64,000 bases of DNA from Dyadobacter arcticus (GCF_011762185.1 NZ_JAASQJ010000005.1:310001-374000); one strand, 5' to 3'. Shown: positions 25,920 through 34,929, counted from the first letter of the stretch. Numbers and translations: made by a program. Notes: generated by a model not told the origin, from the sequence alone.

Positions 25920-26645
25920 TCAATTCAGCTGCTTGAGCGCATTGTCACCAACCAAAAGATGTGCGTAGGCATACGCTGAGTATTGATCAATTGACGTGGA
26001 GAATGCGAAATCCATTTCTGAACCCGATGCTGTGAAAGTGATGATCTTCTGAACCCAACAATTTTTGTAACTGGTCAGATCTACAACCTCCTCCTGAGAT
26101 GCAACTGTATTTCCCAGCTTTATTAAGCATTTTTTAGCGAAAGATGCATTAATTACACCGTAAGTCGCTTTGGGTATAGAGGAAGATACATAAACTGTGA
26201 GAGCGTACTTTTTACCAGGCTTCAGATTCCTGATTTTGGTCTTTACACTGGACATCTTTTTGGTATCCCATGAACTCGCACCCTTCACCGTAATAAATGT
26301 AGTGATGTTTCGAGCCCACGGCACCAAGATCAGTTCCTGCACAAACGGCCTTGAAGGATCTCCCCATAAGTTTCTTACGCTTGAAATACCTACCGGATAT
26401 GCAACCACGTCATTAGAATAGCCATCGACATTCCTGCTCCAATTTGAAGGCAGAATGTCAATGCCGGTGTACCACTGTGTTGAAAAAATAGAAGGAGCAA
26501 CAACAACATCTACCTTTAGGTTGGAATTTGTATTCACGCTCTCCACCTTCGGCTCGGGTGCCAGAGCATCGTCATTGGAGCAACTGCTCAACATCATCAA
26601 ACAAGCGACTGCCAGGGCTGCTGGTAATTTTTGTACTATTTCCAT
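25920..26645 (-). CDS. Lipoprotein of unknown function, paralog A
   Basis: A 241-residue lipoprotein when started at the ATG at 26645 (MEIVQKLPAALAVAC); the lipobox LSSC precedes the mature SNDDALAPEPKVESVNT. The mature part is beta-rich and may be a jelly-roll or carbohydrate-binding-like fold; the pattern GKKYALTVYVSSSIPK followed by SEMDFAFSTS resembles binding modules with ligands in a concave face, but no family can be named. It is a clear paralog of the gene at 26938-27678, sharing EPKVESVNT.SNLK, the TFYV/TVYV block and a C-terminal AYAHL.(V/I)G. The two may be a recent tandem duplication. Confidence 0.75.
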   Translation of the reverse strand: MEIVQKLPAALAVACLMMLSSCSNDDALAPEPKVESVNTNSNLKVDVVVAPSIFSTQWYTGIDILPSNWSRNVDGYSNDVVAYPVGISSVRNLWGDPSRPFVQELILVPWARNITTFITVKGASSWDTKKMSSVKTKIRNLKPGKKYALTVYVSSSIPKATYGVINASFAKKCLIKLGNTVASQEEVVDLTSYKNCWVQKIITFTASGSEMDFAFSTSIDQYSAYAYAHLLVGDNALKQLN

Positions 26646-26820
26646 TTTTTTAGAAATTTTAGTTAAACATTTATTTCTGTTACTGATCACAAGAAAGGGC
26701 TGTGAAAAGTAATTTAGCCTTTAAATTGAGCTTTCGGAGTGCCTGGATTATCCTTCGGCAGCGTTTGAAATTTGCCTGCAATTAATGTCCTAATTTTTTG
26801 TATTTATTCCGGATTTGGCA

Positions 26821-26836
26821 TGCGAGTTAACTCGCA
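26821..26836. repeat. 16-bp TTAA-centred palindrome
   Basis: TGCGAGTTAACTCGCA is perfectly symmetric. It lies between the two paralogous lipoprotein genes, about 176 bp upstream of the start at 26645, and is followed by another dyad CTTGC...GCAAG (26837-26861). It may be an operator or a small REP-like element. Confidence 0.45.
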
Positions 26837-26881
26837 CTTGCTGGTAGGAATTCATCGCAAGTTGGTTTTGGCAAAATAAAA

Positions 26882-26908
26882 GGCCGCCTCGGATGTTCTG
26901 AGACGGCC
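26882..26908 (-). terminator. Terminator hairpin of the 26938 lipoprotein gene
   Basis: GGCCGCCTC (26882-26890) and GAGACGGCC (26900-26908) pair with one mismatch around a 9-base loop. On the minus strand it is followed by a T-rich stretch TTTTATTTTG. It lies 30 bp beyond the gene stop. Confidence 0.65.
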
Positions 26909-26937
26909 CTTGTTGCTAGCATTTTGTGATTCAAACC

Positions 26938-27678
26938 TTAAAACCTTTTTTCCCAAATCGCATCCTGACCGATGAACAGATGCGCGTATGCCGTTTTTCC
27001 ATCCTGGATAGATGTCGCACTGAAGTCAAATCGCATTTCCGAATTTGTTGCTTTAAATTCGATGGTTTTTTTGATCCAGGTGTTAGGTTGAGCTTCTAGC
27101 ATATTCACATCAAAATACTGGGACTCATAATATTGCCCGGTGTTTGGACTCTTTAACGCTATATTACATTTTCCAACAAACGTCGGAAGCTTGCCTGAGC
27201 CATCCAACTTCGGACGCGCAGAAGCGACATAGAATGTGAGGTAATAAGTAAACCCTGTTTTCAGAAACTGAATGGTAGTTCCAACCTTCGCCATCTTACT
27301 TGAATTCGATTTATCAGTAGTGGTAGATGTTACCGTAACAAACGAATTCCAGGGTTGACCTTGAAGCGCTGGGAATGACTCCTTCCATTGTAATGCGATA
27401 TTCCCCCATGGTCTTGAGAAGTTGGAGGTACCGAACGGATATTTTACAGGATCCCCACTGTCGAGCGAACGTCTTTCCCAAAAGTTTGGGAGGATCTTAA
27501 TTCCTGCGTACGCCTTTGTCGGCGCAATCCATGGGAGCGCATCCGTTTTCAGGTTCGAATGTGTATTAACGCTCTCCACTTTTGGCTCAGGCGTTTGAAG
27601 TTCTTCTTTCGAACAGCCGCTCATCATCATTACACAGGCCAGGCTCAGGCCGATAGGTAACTTTTGTACTAATTTCAT
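26938..27678 (-). CDS. Lipoprotein of unknown function, paralog B
   Basis: A 246-residue lipoprotein (lipobox MSGC, then SKEELQTPEPKVESVNT). It shares with paralog A the signal peptide style, the EPKVESVNT.SNLK.D linker, a central YYLTFYVASARPK segment, an NSEMRFDFSATS segment near the end and a C-terminal AYAHLFIGQDA. The upstream leaders are also alike: both hold AGTTAAACATTT next to the start. This points to a tandem duplication that kept its promoter. The function is unknown; co-ordinate expression of two surface lipoproteins is an inference. Confidence 0.75.
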   Translation of the reverse strand: MKLVQKLPIGLSLACVMMMSGCSKEELQTPEPKVESVNTHSNLKTDALPWIAPTKAYAGIKILPNFWERRSLDSGDPVKYPFGTSNFSRPWGNIALQWKESFPALQGQPWNSFVTVTSTTTDKSNSSKMAKVGTTIQFLKTGFTYYLTFYVASARPKLDGSGKLPTFVGKCNIALKSPNTGQYYESQYFDVNMLEAQPNTWIKKTIEFKATNSEMRFDFSATSIQDGKTAYAHLFIGQDAIWEKRF

Positions 27679-28002
27679 TTTTCCGGATTTTGTAGTTAAA
27701 CATTTGTTTTTGTAACTACTACAAAAGACGCGACAGTTCGTTGGATAAGGCCCTGAAAATGAGTGCGTGGAAGAGATTGGTTATTCTGCGGTAAGAGAGC
27801 TGCTTGGATGTGAAATAGTACTTTTTGGATAGAAGGAATTACTAAGTTTGGCTTTGCAAGCTATTTCGATTAGGCTTTAAATGATACTTGTAAGTGGGCT
27901 TTTACAACTTGTTGTGGGCTAGGTGGTAAAAATGCTTTTTATGGCTAATCCTTCATTTAGTTGACACCTCTACTGGTGACATATCAAATTAATATGAATT
28001 TT
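27679..28002. other. Intergenic region without recognisable genes
   Basis: These 324 bp hold the leader of lipoprotein paralog B near 27679-27735, including the AGTTAAACATTT element shared with paralog A. The rest is AT-rich and shows no open frame, strong hairpin or promoter box that I can support. It lies downstream of the truncated MarR gene, so part of it may be decayed sequence. Confidence 0.5.
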
Positions 28003-28299
28003 TTATTTGTCAATGACTGTGATAACTCTGTCTAAAAATCCGATAAAAGTTTTGCGTTCTTCTTCTGAAAAATGCTCCATGATTTGATTATTGAACCCGA
28101 TAGCAAGTGTTTGAATGCGTTCACAGACAAATTTCCCGCTAGCAGTTAACGACACCATATTCTTTCTTTTATCCTCAATATCACTTTCTATTTTAAGAAA
28201 ACCATCCTTATGTAAAGTCTGCACTGAACGCTGGATACCCGCTTTATCTTTTTGAAGCATGTTGGCAATGTCCTGCTGTATATTGTGTTGACCTATCAA
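28003..28299 (-). pseudogene. MarR-family regulator, 5'-truncated
   Basis: The 98-codon frame encodes the winged helix of a MarR regulator: QQDIANMLQKDKAGIQRSVQTLHKDGFLKIESDIEDKRKNMVSLTASGKFVCERI, then a C-terminal dimerisation helix. MarR proteins have about 140-150 residues; here the first 40-50, with helix 1, are missing. In frame upstream the sequence reads WNFLKNIWLIGQHN, still MarR-like, then reaches a TGA inside the M48 terminator hairpin without an ATG. Only a TTG could start it. It looks like a gene cut by a rearrangement at about 28330. Confidence 0.7.
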
Positions 28300-28329
28300 C
28301 CAAATATTTTTGAGAAAATTCCAATAAAA

Positions 28330-28360
28330 AAGCCTTTGTCATGAATCATGACAAAGGCTT
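28330..28360 (-). terminator. Strong terminator hairpin of the M48 protease gene
   Basis: AGCCTTTGTCATGA (28331-28344) pairs perfectly with TCATGACAAAGGCT (28346-28359) around one base, extended by an A-T pair. On the minus strand a T tract follows (28330-28325). It lies 21 bp after the M48 stop and marks the breakpoint with the truncated MarR frame. Confidence 0.8.
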
Positions 28361-28381
28361 CTACTAATAATTATAAACCTT

Positions 28382-29851
28382 TTATTTACTCAACGTTTTA
28401 ATCAGCATTCCTTTCGTCACTTTATCCGAAAGCGACATGCCGTTGATGATCGCCAGTTCGTCCATTTGCTTATCCGACTGGCTGTTGTCCCTCAATGCAT
28501 CTTTCAATGATCCATCGCGCTGTACTGTTCTGATCTTTACACGGTCGGGTTGGCGATTGATAATGTTTGGATCGTTAACCGATTTAAATCCTTGTGCAAC
28601 TGACTTAAACTGATTAACGCTTCCTGCAAAATTGGCGGCCGCTGCCACCCCATGGATTGCGTAAATGTTGCTGCCATATTGGATCAGCCAGGTCGCGACT
28701 TGGATCGAATTCTGTGTCGCAGCGGCCGGCTGACCTGTTTGCGTTTGCGCTACCTGTGTGGAGATCATTACAATTGCCTGATTACCATTGATGGTGGTTT
28801 TCTCGTTTTCCGAAACTTGCAGGTTATAATTTTTCACAACGGCCTGAGCCGCTTCTTCCAATGAATTTCCCGGTGCGAGCGTAAATATCATCATGGATTT
28901 GCCGCCTTTGGGAGCCATTTGAAACTGGGCAGGAGAATTTTCATACTGCCAGCCGCTAGGAACAGGTAATTGAAACCTCAATGATGGATGGTAAAACACA
29001 TTATTTTCGACAAATCCTTGTTTTGGATCAGCACCATATATAATACCATCAATTTTGCGCAAATAGGCATCCCGGTTCACATTGTATTTACCAGGATGTT
29101 CTGTTTGATATTGTTTGGCGAGTTTTTCAACCTTGTTTTTCCTATCTCCTGGATCAGGGTGTGTGGATTGGAAAGTAGGGATCGTCTGCCCGCTTTTTTC
29201 GCTGATCTTTTTCAATGTACCAAAGAAATCGGCCATCTCTTTTGCATCGTAACCGATTTTGCTGGAATATTCGACGCCGATTTTATCTGACTCAGTTTCG
29301 TGTTCGCGACTATAACTTAACAGCAACAAACCCAAAGCCTGCTGCGTCTGTTCCGCCATACCACGTACCGTTTCAGAAAGTACCATTCCAGCCAATAATC
29401 CTACCTGCCCAAATATCTGGGAAGTCTGCTGGCGTGCTGAATGTCGTGCAGTAATGTGACCAATTTCGTGACCTAGCACTCCGGCAAATTCAGCCTCATT
29501 ATTGAAATGCGCCATGATGCCCCTTGTAAAGTATACGTAACCGCCAGGCACAGCAAATGCGTTGACAACCGGGGAATCAACGATAAAGAATTGATAGGGT
29601 AATTCGGGTCTATGGGATACATTGGCCATCGCTTTTCCCTTTTCATTAATAAAGGATTGCAGGTTTTTATCATCATAAATTCCCATTGTAGCCACAATTC
29701 CGGGATGTGACTCTGCGCCAAGGGCAATTTCCTTTTCCTTGGACATAAAGATAATTTCCTTTTTACCAGTTACCGGATTTTTGGAACATCCAGACAATAG
29801 GCTGATCGCCACAAAACCGGTTAGAATGTGAAATTTAAATTTCATTTTCAT
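28382..29851 (-). CDS. M48-family zinc metalloprotease lipoprotein
   Basis: A 489-residue lipoprotein when started at the ATG at 29851 (MKMKFKFHILTGF); the lipobox LSGC precedes SKNPVTGKKEIIFMS. The M48 catalytic domain (about 40-270) has the zinc motif HEIGHITARHS and a downstream third ligand in YSREHETESDKIGVEY. The C-terminal half holds a stress-induced-type beta region and ends with a motif of the IMD/LysM-like kind (ALRDNSQSDKQMDELAIINGMSL). It is similar to BepA/LoiP-type proteases that guard outer-membrane protein assembly. A promoter box at 29887-29894 falls inside the longer possible frame, which supports the chosen start. Confidence 0.9.
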   Translation of the reverse strand: MKMKFKFHILTGFVAISLLSGCSKNPVTGKKEIIFMSKEKEIALGAESHPGIVATMGIYDDKNLQSFINEKGKAMANVSHRPELPYQFFIVDSPVVNAFAVPGGYVYFTRGIMAHFNNEAEFAGVLGHEIGHITARHSARQQTSQIFGQVGLLAGMVLSETVRGMAEQTQQALGLLLLSYSREHETESDKIGVEYSSKIGYDAKEMADFFGTLKKISEKSGQTIPTFQSTHPDPGDRKNKVEKLAKQYQTEHPGKYNVNRDAYLRKIDGIIYGADPKQGFVENNVFYHPSLRFQLPVPSGWQYENSPAQFQMAPKGGKSMMIFTLAPGNSLEEAAQAVVKNYNLQVSENEKTTINGNQAIVMISTQVAQTQTGQPAAATQNSIQVATWLIQYGSNIYAIHGVAAAANFAGSVNQFKSVAQGFKSVNDPNIINRQPDRVKIRTVQRDGSLKDALRDNSQSDKQMDELAIINGMSLSDKVTKGMLIKTLSK

Positions 29852-29886
29852 ATCAATAAAGAATGAGCTGTTACTATGGAGTTGGT

Positions 29887-29894
29887 CAAATTTA
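29887..29894 (-). promoter_or_regulatory. TAnnTTTG promoter of the M48 gene
   Basis: The minus strand reads TAAATTTG, a full match to the -7 consensus, 36 bp upstream of the ATG at 29851. Transcription would start near 29880, downstream of the alternative ATG at 29926. Confidence 0.5.
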
Positions 29895-30075
29895 TAATTA
29901 AGTATTGAATTTCTTGAAAGAATCATGCCAATTCCCGGAACAACTCCGCAACAGGATTGATTTAATTTTTACATTAACTATCCTTATATATAAATTACCC
30001 ATTGATTGGTACAAAAGTTGTCTGTTTTTAATTAATTCACCAAAGGACTGATATGCTCAATCGCTTACATACCCT

Positions 30076-30891
30076 ATGAATTTGAAAAAGAGTACGTACA
30101 GTCTGCTCCCTCCCTGGCTGATCCGGTTTGATTTTTTTGGGCTTTTCGAAAAAGATCCGTTTGGAAACTATTTGGTTATCAAACGTTTGCTCATATTTAT
30201 TTTGGGTTGGTTTACCTATTACAGATATACAGCAGTGAATAAAATAAACATTATCGGCGGCGAACAATTACTTGAATTGCCTGATAATGGAGTACTCTTC
30301 CTCTCAAATCACCAGACTTACTTTGCTGATGTAATCGCTTTTTACCATATTTTTTGTGCTGCGAAATGGGGTTATAAGGATACCCTTTCGCCTCCATTCT
30401 ATTTGTTCTCGCCCCGTGCCAGATGTTATTATGTTGCTGCGGCAGAAACTATGAAGGAAGGGATTCTTCCTAAAATATTCAGTATGGGCGGCGCTATAAC
30501 CATCGAAAGATCTTGGCGGGCAAACGGCGAAAATGTAAAACGGCAATTAGATAACTCCGCGCAGGACCGCATTGGAATGGGCCTTGAACATGGTTGGGTA
30601 GTCAGCTTTCCGCAGGGAACTACAAAACCGTATGCCCCTGTACGTAAAGGCACCGCGCATTTAATAAAGGATCAAAATCCGATTGTAATTCCGGTTGTTA
30701 TCAATGGTTTCAGGAGGGCCTTTGATAAAAAAGGGTTGCGTTTCAAAAAGCGTAATACCAAACTGACCGTCCATTTTAAAGCTCCCATGCATTTCCTGCC
30801 CGACGAATCTGTGGAAAGTATGGTGGAACGGGTAACGAAGGCCATTGAACAGGAAGCCCCAAATGATCCAACGGCAGCAAGCATTCTGTAA
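30076..30891 (+). CDS. Lysophospholipid acyltransferase (PlsC-like)
   Basis: A 271-residue membrane-associated acyltransferase. The catalytic NHxxxxD motif appears as NHQTYFAD near residue 76, preceded by the hydrophobic segment LLIFILGWFTYY. The second motif GGAITIERS and third FPQGTTKP (in place of the usual FPEGTRS) follow at the expected distances. It probably places an acyl chain on lysophosphatidic acid or a related lipid. It is followed after 33 bp by a TIGR01777 oxidoreductase gene on the same strand, so co-transcription is likely. The Glu-to-Gln change in the third motif suggests a substrate differing from standard PlsC. Confidence 0.82.
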   Translation: MNLKKSTYSLLPPWLIRFDFFGLFEKDPFGNYLVIKRLLIFILGWFTYYRYTAVNKINIIGGEQLLELPDNGVLFLSNHQTYFADVIAFYHIFCAAKWGYKDTLSPPFYLFSPRARCYYVAAAETMKEGILPKIFSMGGAITIERSWRANGENVKRQLDNSAQDRIGMGLEHGWVVSFPQGTTKPYAPVRKGTAHLIKDQNPIVIPVVINGFRRAFDKKGLRFKKRNTKLTVHFKAPMHFLPDESVESMVERVTKAIEQEAPNDPTAASIL

Positions 30892-30924
30892 TTAAAATGG
30901 TATGTTTTTTTCAATCAATATATT

Positions 30925-31836
30925 ATGGGTAAGAAAGTACTGATTACTGGTGGAACGGGCTCGATCGGAAAGCGTCTCACCGAACTTCTGTTAAAAAAAG
31001 GCTATGAAGTCGCCTATCTCAGCAGAAAAAAGAAAGCTATCCCCTCCGTCCAGGTTTTTGAGTGGGATGTTGAAAAAGGCTACCTCGAACAAGGTGCGCT
31101 GGATAATCTGCATTTCCTAATCCATTTGGCAGGGGCAGGTGTCGCGGAAGGTCGCTGGACAGACAAGCAAAAAAAGATCATTATTTCCAGCAGAACAGAT
31201 ACTATAACATTTCTTGCCAATCAATTAAAACAGAAAAATATACTTCCCGCTGCTTTTATTTCAGCGTCGGGCAGCAGCTATTATGGAGCAGATTCGGGTA
31301 ATACCAGGAATACCGAGGCTTCACCGCCAGCAAACGATTTTTTATCACACGTAACCCTTGAATGGGAGAAAGCAGCTGATCTGATCAAAAACCAGGAGGT
31401 GAGGACTGTAAAATTGAGAACCGGAGTGGTGATCAGCAAGGAAGGTGGTGCAATGCCGAAGATTGCATTACCGGCACGATTTGGTTTTGGTGCGCCGCTG
31501 GGTTCAGGCAAGCAATGGGTCCCGTGGATACATATGGACGATATTTGCCAAATGTATATTGACGCACTTGAAAATGATTTCTGGGACGGAGCCTATAATG
31601 CTGTCGCCCCTAATCCGGTTACGAATGAAGAACTTACCAAGCAAATTTGCATTGCGTTGGACAAACCACAATGGTTACCAAACGTCCCCGCGTTCGCATT
31701 GAAGCTTGCGTTTGGAGAAATGGCAAGCGTGGTTTTGGGAAGCAGTTACCTTGTAAATGAGAGAATCAGGAAGGACACGGAATTTGTGTATGCGTTTCCC
31801 AACATCAAAGAAGCTGTGAAGGACGTTCTGCAATGA
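30925..31836 (+). CDS. TIGR01777-family NAD-dependent epimerase-like protein
   Basis: A 303-residue extended short-chain dehydrogenase-like protein (SDR39U1/YfcH type). The Rossmann motif GGTGSIGKRL is at residues 8-17. The family blocks INLAGAGVAEGRW (here IHLAGAGVAEGRWTDKQKK), SASGSSYYG, ..WEKAAD, LRTGVVISKEGGAMPK, GSGKQWVPWIHMDD and YNAVAPNPVTN follow in order. The reaction of this family is unknown; NADP(H) binding is predicted. It shares its strand with the acyltransferase gene in front, and converges with the M61 gene. Confidence 0.9.
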   Translation: MGKKVLITGGTGSIGKRLTELLLKKGYEVAYLSRKKKAIPSVQVFEWDVEKGYLEQGALDNLHFLIHLAGAGVAEGRWTDKQKKIIISSRTDTITFLANQLKQKNILPAAFISASGSSYYGADSGNTRNTEASPPANDFLSHVTLEWEKAADLIKNQEVRTVKLRTGVVISKEGGAMPKIALPARFGFGAPLGSGKQWVPWIHMDDICQMYIDALENDFWDGAYNAVAPNPVTNEELTKQICIALDKPQWLPNVPAFALKLAFGEMASVVLGSSYLVNERIRKDTEFVYAFPNIKEAVKDVLQ

Positions 31837-31898
31837 CCTCGTCAATCGGTTATCGGCTGTTGAATAAAGAAAAGCGGACGGCTGAACACCGAAATTTC

Positions 31899-33383
31899 CT
31901 ACACAGCCTCGTCCTCTTCTTCTAAATCCGTTTTGCTTTGTGCCGTAGCAAGCCATATTTCTCTTTGTTGCATTGCTTTAAAGTCGTCGAGCACGTCGAG
32001 CTGAATGTTGCCATTGCTGAATGTTGACATTTGTAATCCTACAAAAGCCAATGCCTCATTTAATCTGGATTCCAATGGTTCGCTGGTAAAAATGCAATCA
32101 TGCCAATACCATTCGAGCGTTTCACCGGCTACCTCTTCTACGATACCTATATAATCTTCGAGGGTATATCCGACAAACGGTCTGCCAAAACGCACCCAAA
32201 GCAGCTTCATTACATCATCCAGTGACTGCGCATGATTGGTTTTTTTTCTTAAATAAAGATCTAAAATCATGGCGACCAATGCACCTTTATGGTATACCGA
32301 AACTTTCCGGTTGGGAATACCTTTTTCGTATCCATCCAGCCAGAGGTCAAAAGATGAGTCGGCAAGCGATTGCCTTGACTGTCCATTGTTTTCGAAGTGC
32401 CTTTTCATATACACCTGCAATTCCTTCACATAAGCCTCATCGTTAAAAACCCCGGCACGTCTAAGAAATAGATCTCCATAGTAAGTAGTACATCCTTCTA
32501 CCACGAAACAAGTACGGAAGTAGTTTTCTTTTGTAAAATCATAAGGTAGAAGCTCTTTTGGACGGATGCGGATAACATTCCAGGTATGAAATAATTCATG
32601 TGAGCTCACTCCTAATAAATCCGAATAAAGCCCTTCGCCTTCATCGTCAGGCCCCAGCACAATCATGGTTGAATTCTGGTGTTCTACTCCGTGATAAAAA
32701 GCATTTGGCAGTATGAGGTTTAGAAAATGATAATTCGCCTCAGGAAATTCCCCCATGGTAGCGATCTGTTCTCTCGAAAAACGCCGGAAATCCCTGACGA
32801 TACGCCACCAATTCGGTTTAAGATTTCCGTGCATCCAAATCTTAAATTCCACCCCTCTAACCAGATATTCCCGTCTTTGCAACGTCGCGGAAGCAAGCAA
32901 CGGGCTGTCGACCAGCTGGTAAAAGTTTCTGGCATAAAGCCGGTTTTCCCCAACAAATGGTAATCCGCAGGCAATGCTGTAATTTTCAGGTAGGTCAAGA
33001 CGAATTGTATAAGGTTCTGAAATTCGTCCCTCAGTATACATACAAAAGTTAATGAAATTCAGATACCACAATTCCTCGTCTACATAGCTTGTACCAGCGT
33101 TCTGAATTGCGGCATAGTAGGCATATTTGATCCGAATCTCTTTTTGACCATCTGTTACAACCCGCCATCTATCTTTGGTCACTTTATGGATGGGCAGTTT
33201 CTGATCAGTCCCTGAGATCGCTTCAATAAATTGAATATTTTTGGCGAAGTTTTGAATTTCGTATCGTCCGGGTCTCCATGCAGGCAACTGAATTTCAATA
33301 GAGTCGCTGCTAATTTCGGGTACGGTGTAGGTGATTTGTAAAAAATGAGACTGCGGATCCGATACCGAAATGTGATAATGCAT
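31899..33383 (-). CDS. M61-family peptidase without PDZ domain
   Basis: A 494-residue peptidase of the M61 (glycyl aminopeptidase) family. The N-terminal beta domain (about 1-160) starts HYHISVSDPQSHFLQITYTV as in the family. The zinc site HELFHTWNVIRIRP is near residue 265, with the third ligand in VVEGCTTYYGDLFLRRAG. Full M61 proteins have about 600 residues and a C-terminal PDZ domain; this one ends about 80-100 residues earlier, after an acidic tail (KTDLEEEDEAV), and shows no signal peptide. It may therefore be a cytoplasmic short form. Confidence 0.87.
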   Translation of the reverse strand: MHYHISVSDPQSHFLQITYTVPEISSDSIEIQLPAWRPGRYEIQNFAKNIQFIEAISGTDQKLPIHKVTKDRWRVVTDGQKEIRIKYAYYAAIQNAGTSYVDEELWYLNFINFCMYTEGRISEPYTIRLDLPENYSIACGLPFVGENRLYARNFYQLVDSPLLASATLQRREYLVRGVEFKIWMHGNLKPNWWRIVRDFRRFSREQIATMGEFPEANYHFLNLILPNAFYHGVEHQNSTMIVLGPDDEGEGLYSDLLGVSSHELFHTWNVIRIRPKELLPYDFTKENYFRTCFVVEGCTTYYGDLFLRRAGVFNDEAYVKELQVYMKRHFENNGQSRQSLADSSFDLWLDGYEKGIPNRKVSVYHKGALVAMILDLYLRKKTNHAQSLDDVMKLLWVRFGRPFVGYTLEDYIGIVEEVAGETLEWYWHDCIFTSEPLESRLNEALAFVGLQMSTFSNGNIQLDVLDDFKAMQQREIWLATAQSKTDLEEEDEAV

Positions 33384-33492
33384 AAGCTGTTAACTGGTGT
33401 TTAGAGGAGCTGGGAGTGTAATTTTATATATAAACCAAAATCCCGGATTTATACGTTACAAGTTACCATATTTTAAAATAAACGATTTAAAG

Positions 33493-34137
33493 ATGAAAAG
33501 TAAAATCCTCCTGTCCTCCATATTCCTGCTTACAATCGTGATTTCCCCGGCTTTAATGGCGCAGGATGACTATTATCGGCCTGATTCGATCGGGAAAGAA
33601 AAGCCGCAGGAAAAGGATGTTCCTCCGATAGAAAACAAAAAGCTCGAAGAGAAAAAAAGTGAAGTAGATTTTAAGCAATTACCTTTCAAAGAGCGGCTTC
33701 GCCTGGGTGGAAGTTTTGGATTAAGCCTGGGAACGGTGACCAACATCAATCTATCTCCGATGGCAGGTTATGAGCTGACAGAAAAGTTGGTTGCAGGCGT
33801 TGGCCCTACGTTAATGTACTTCCGCTATAAATATTATGATATCAATACTGCTTATTATGGAGGCCGCGCGTTTTTGATGTACTCAATATTTCCAATGGTT
33901 AACCTGATTGGCGAATTTGAGTCTATGAATGTGGAAGGTTCTTATCAAAAGAGACAATGGCTTGGTTCGCCTCTGGTAGGCGCGTCTTACTCTCAGCCTA
34001 TTGGAGGGAAATTTATCAAAGCCGTCCATTTCACAGCCTTATATAATTTGAATTATAATAATCAGATTGATAAGTACAGTGGACAAAACCTCTCTCCGTA
34101 TGGAAGCCCGTTTGTTTTTCGTGTGACCTTCTTATAA
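33493..34137 (+). CDS. Outer-membrane beta-barrel protein, unknown function
   Basis: A 214-residue secreted protein when started at the ATG at 33493: signal peptide LLSSIFLLTIVISPALMAQ, then an acidic/basic linker rich in Lys, Glu and Pro, and a C-terminal barrel-like region with alternating strands (LRLGGSFGLSLGTVTNINLSP, VGPTLMYFRYKYYD) ending in Leu after FVFRVTF. No named family was recognised. It is divergent from the M61 gene and followed by a terminator. Confidence 0.75.
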   Translation: MKSKILLSSIFLLTIVISPALMAQDDYYRPDSIGKEKPQEKDVPPIENKKLEEKKSEVDFKQLPFKERLRLGGSFGLSLGTVTNINLSPMAGYELTEKLVAGVGPTLMYFRYKYYDINTAYYGGRAFLMYSIFPMVNLIGEFESMNVEGSYQKRQWLGSPLVGASYSQPIGGKFIKAVHFTALYNLNYNNQIDKYSGQNLSPYGSPFVFRVTFL

Positions 34138-34159
34138 GATACTTCTCTAATTTGCCATT

Positions 34160-34193
34160 AAATCGCCGTCAAGTCAATGGCGATTTATTTTTT
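34160..34193 (+). terminator. Rho-independent terminator
   Basis: AAATCGCC (34160-34167) and GGCGATTT (34179-34186) form the stem, followed by ATTTTTTTG. An alternative stem GCCATT (34154-34159)/AATGGC (34176-34181) overlaps it, so the hairpin could switch between two forms. Confidence 0.75.
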
Positions 34194-34250
34194 GTCCCCC
34201 AATTGAAACCTTAATCATTCATGGTGGCTTTCTAACTTTAAATAATCAAT

Positions 34251-34883
34251 ATGGAAAATCCGGTAATAATCTTCGGTGCAGGCGATCTTGGAATGCAGGC
34301 ACTTGATATTTTCAGAAGAAATAATGTTCTCGTTTATGGCTTGCTGGACGATCACAAGGAGCTTCATGGAAAAGAGTTTGGCGATGTGAGTGTCCTTGGT
34401 GACACCGACGACAACAACTTTCTCAACATTATTGGAGCGAAATGCGAATCCTTTGTAGCGATTGGCGAGCGCTCGGTCAGGGAGCGCTTGGTCGAAACTT
34501 TAACTGAGCAGCAGAAGGCAATGCCCGTCAATGCGATCCATGATACCGCGGTGATATCTGAAATGGCGCTGATAGGACACGGAAATCTTATTGGCGCAAG
34601 AGTTACTATCGGAGCTAAATCAAAGATCGGGCATCATTGCCTGGTTCAAACTGCTTCCGTAGTAGATACTTCGGTAAGCGTTGGCGACTTTGTGACGATT
34701 GGTGCAGGTGCTATCATTAATGATCGGGTGAAGTTGAACGATGGCGTTTTCATAGGTTCAGGGGCGATTATCGTAGCTGGTATTGAAATTGGCAAGAATG
34801 CCCGGATCGGTGCAGGATCTGTGGTTGTGGAAAATGTCCCGGCGAAGGCAACCTATTTTGGAAATCCCGCGAAGAAGATTTGA
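34251..34883 (+). CDS. NeuD/PglD-like sugar O- or N-acyltransferase
   Basis: A 210-residue cytoplasmic acyltransferase. The N-terminal domain has the nucleotide-sugar binding GAGDLGMQALDIFRRN motif, and from about residue 95 a left-handed beta-helix of hexapeptide repeats runs to the end (IGHGNLIGARVTIGAKSKIGHHCLV, IGAGAIINDRVKLNDGVFIGSGAIIVAGIEIGKNARIGAGSVV). The catalytic-type His pair of GHHCL is visible. Family members acetylate UDP-amino sugars or sialic acid. No other sugar-biosynthesis gene is nearby, so the substrate is open. Confidence 0.85.
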   Translation: MENPVIIFGAGDLGMQALDIFRRNNVLVYGLLDDHKELHGKEFGDVSVLGDTDDNNFLNIIGAKCESFVAIGERSVRERLVETLTEQQKAMPVNAIHDTAVISEMALIGHGNLIGARVTIGAKSKIGHHCLVQTASVVDTSVSVGDFVTIGAGAIINDRVKLNDGVFIGSGAIIVAGIEIGKNARIGAGSVVVENVPAKATYFGNPAKKI

Positions 34884-34929
34884 TTCTACAAAAAACCTGT
34901 CTTCGTTTTTTTATTAAATCGAAAGGCAT

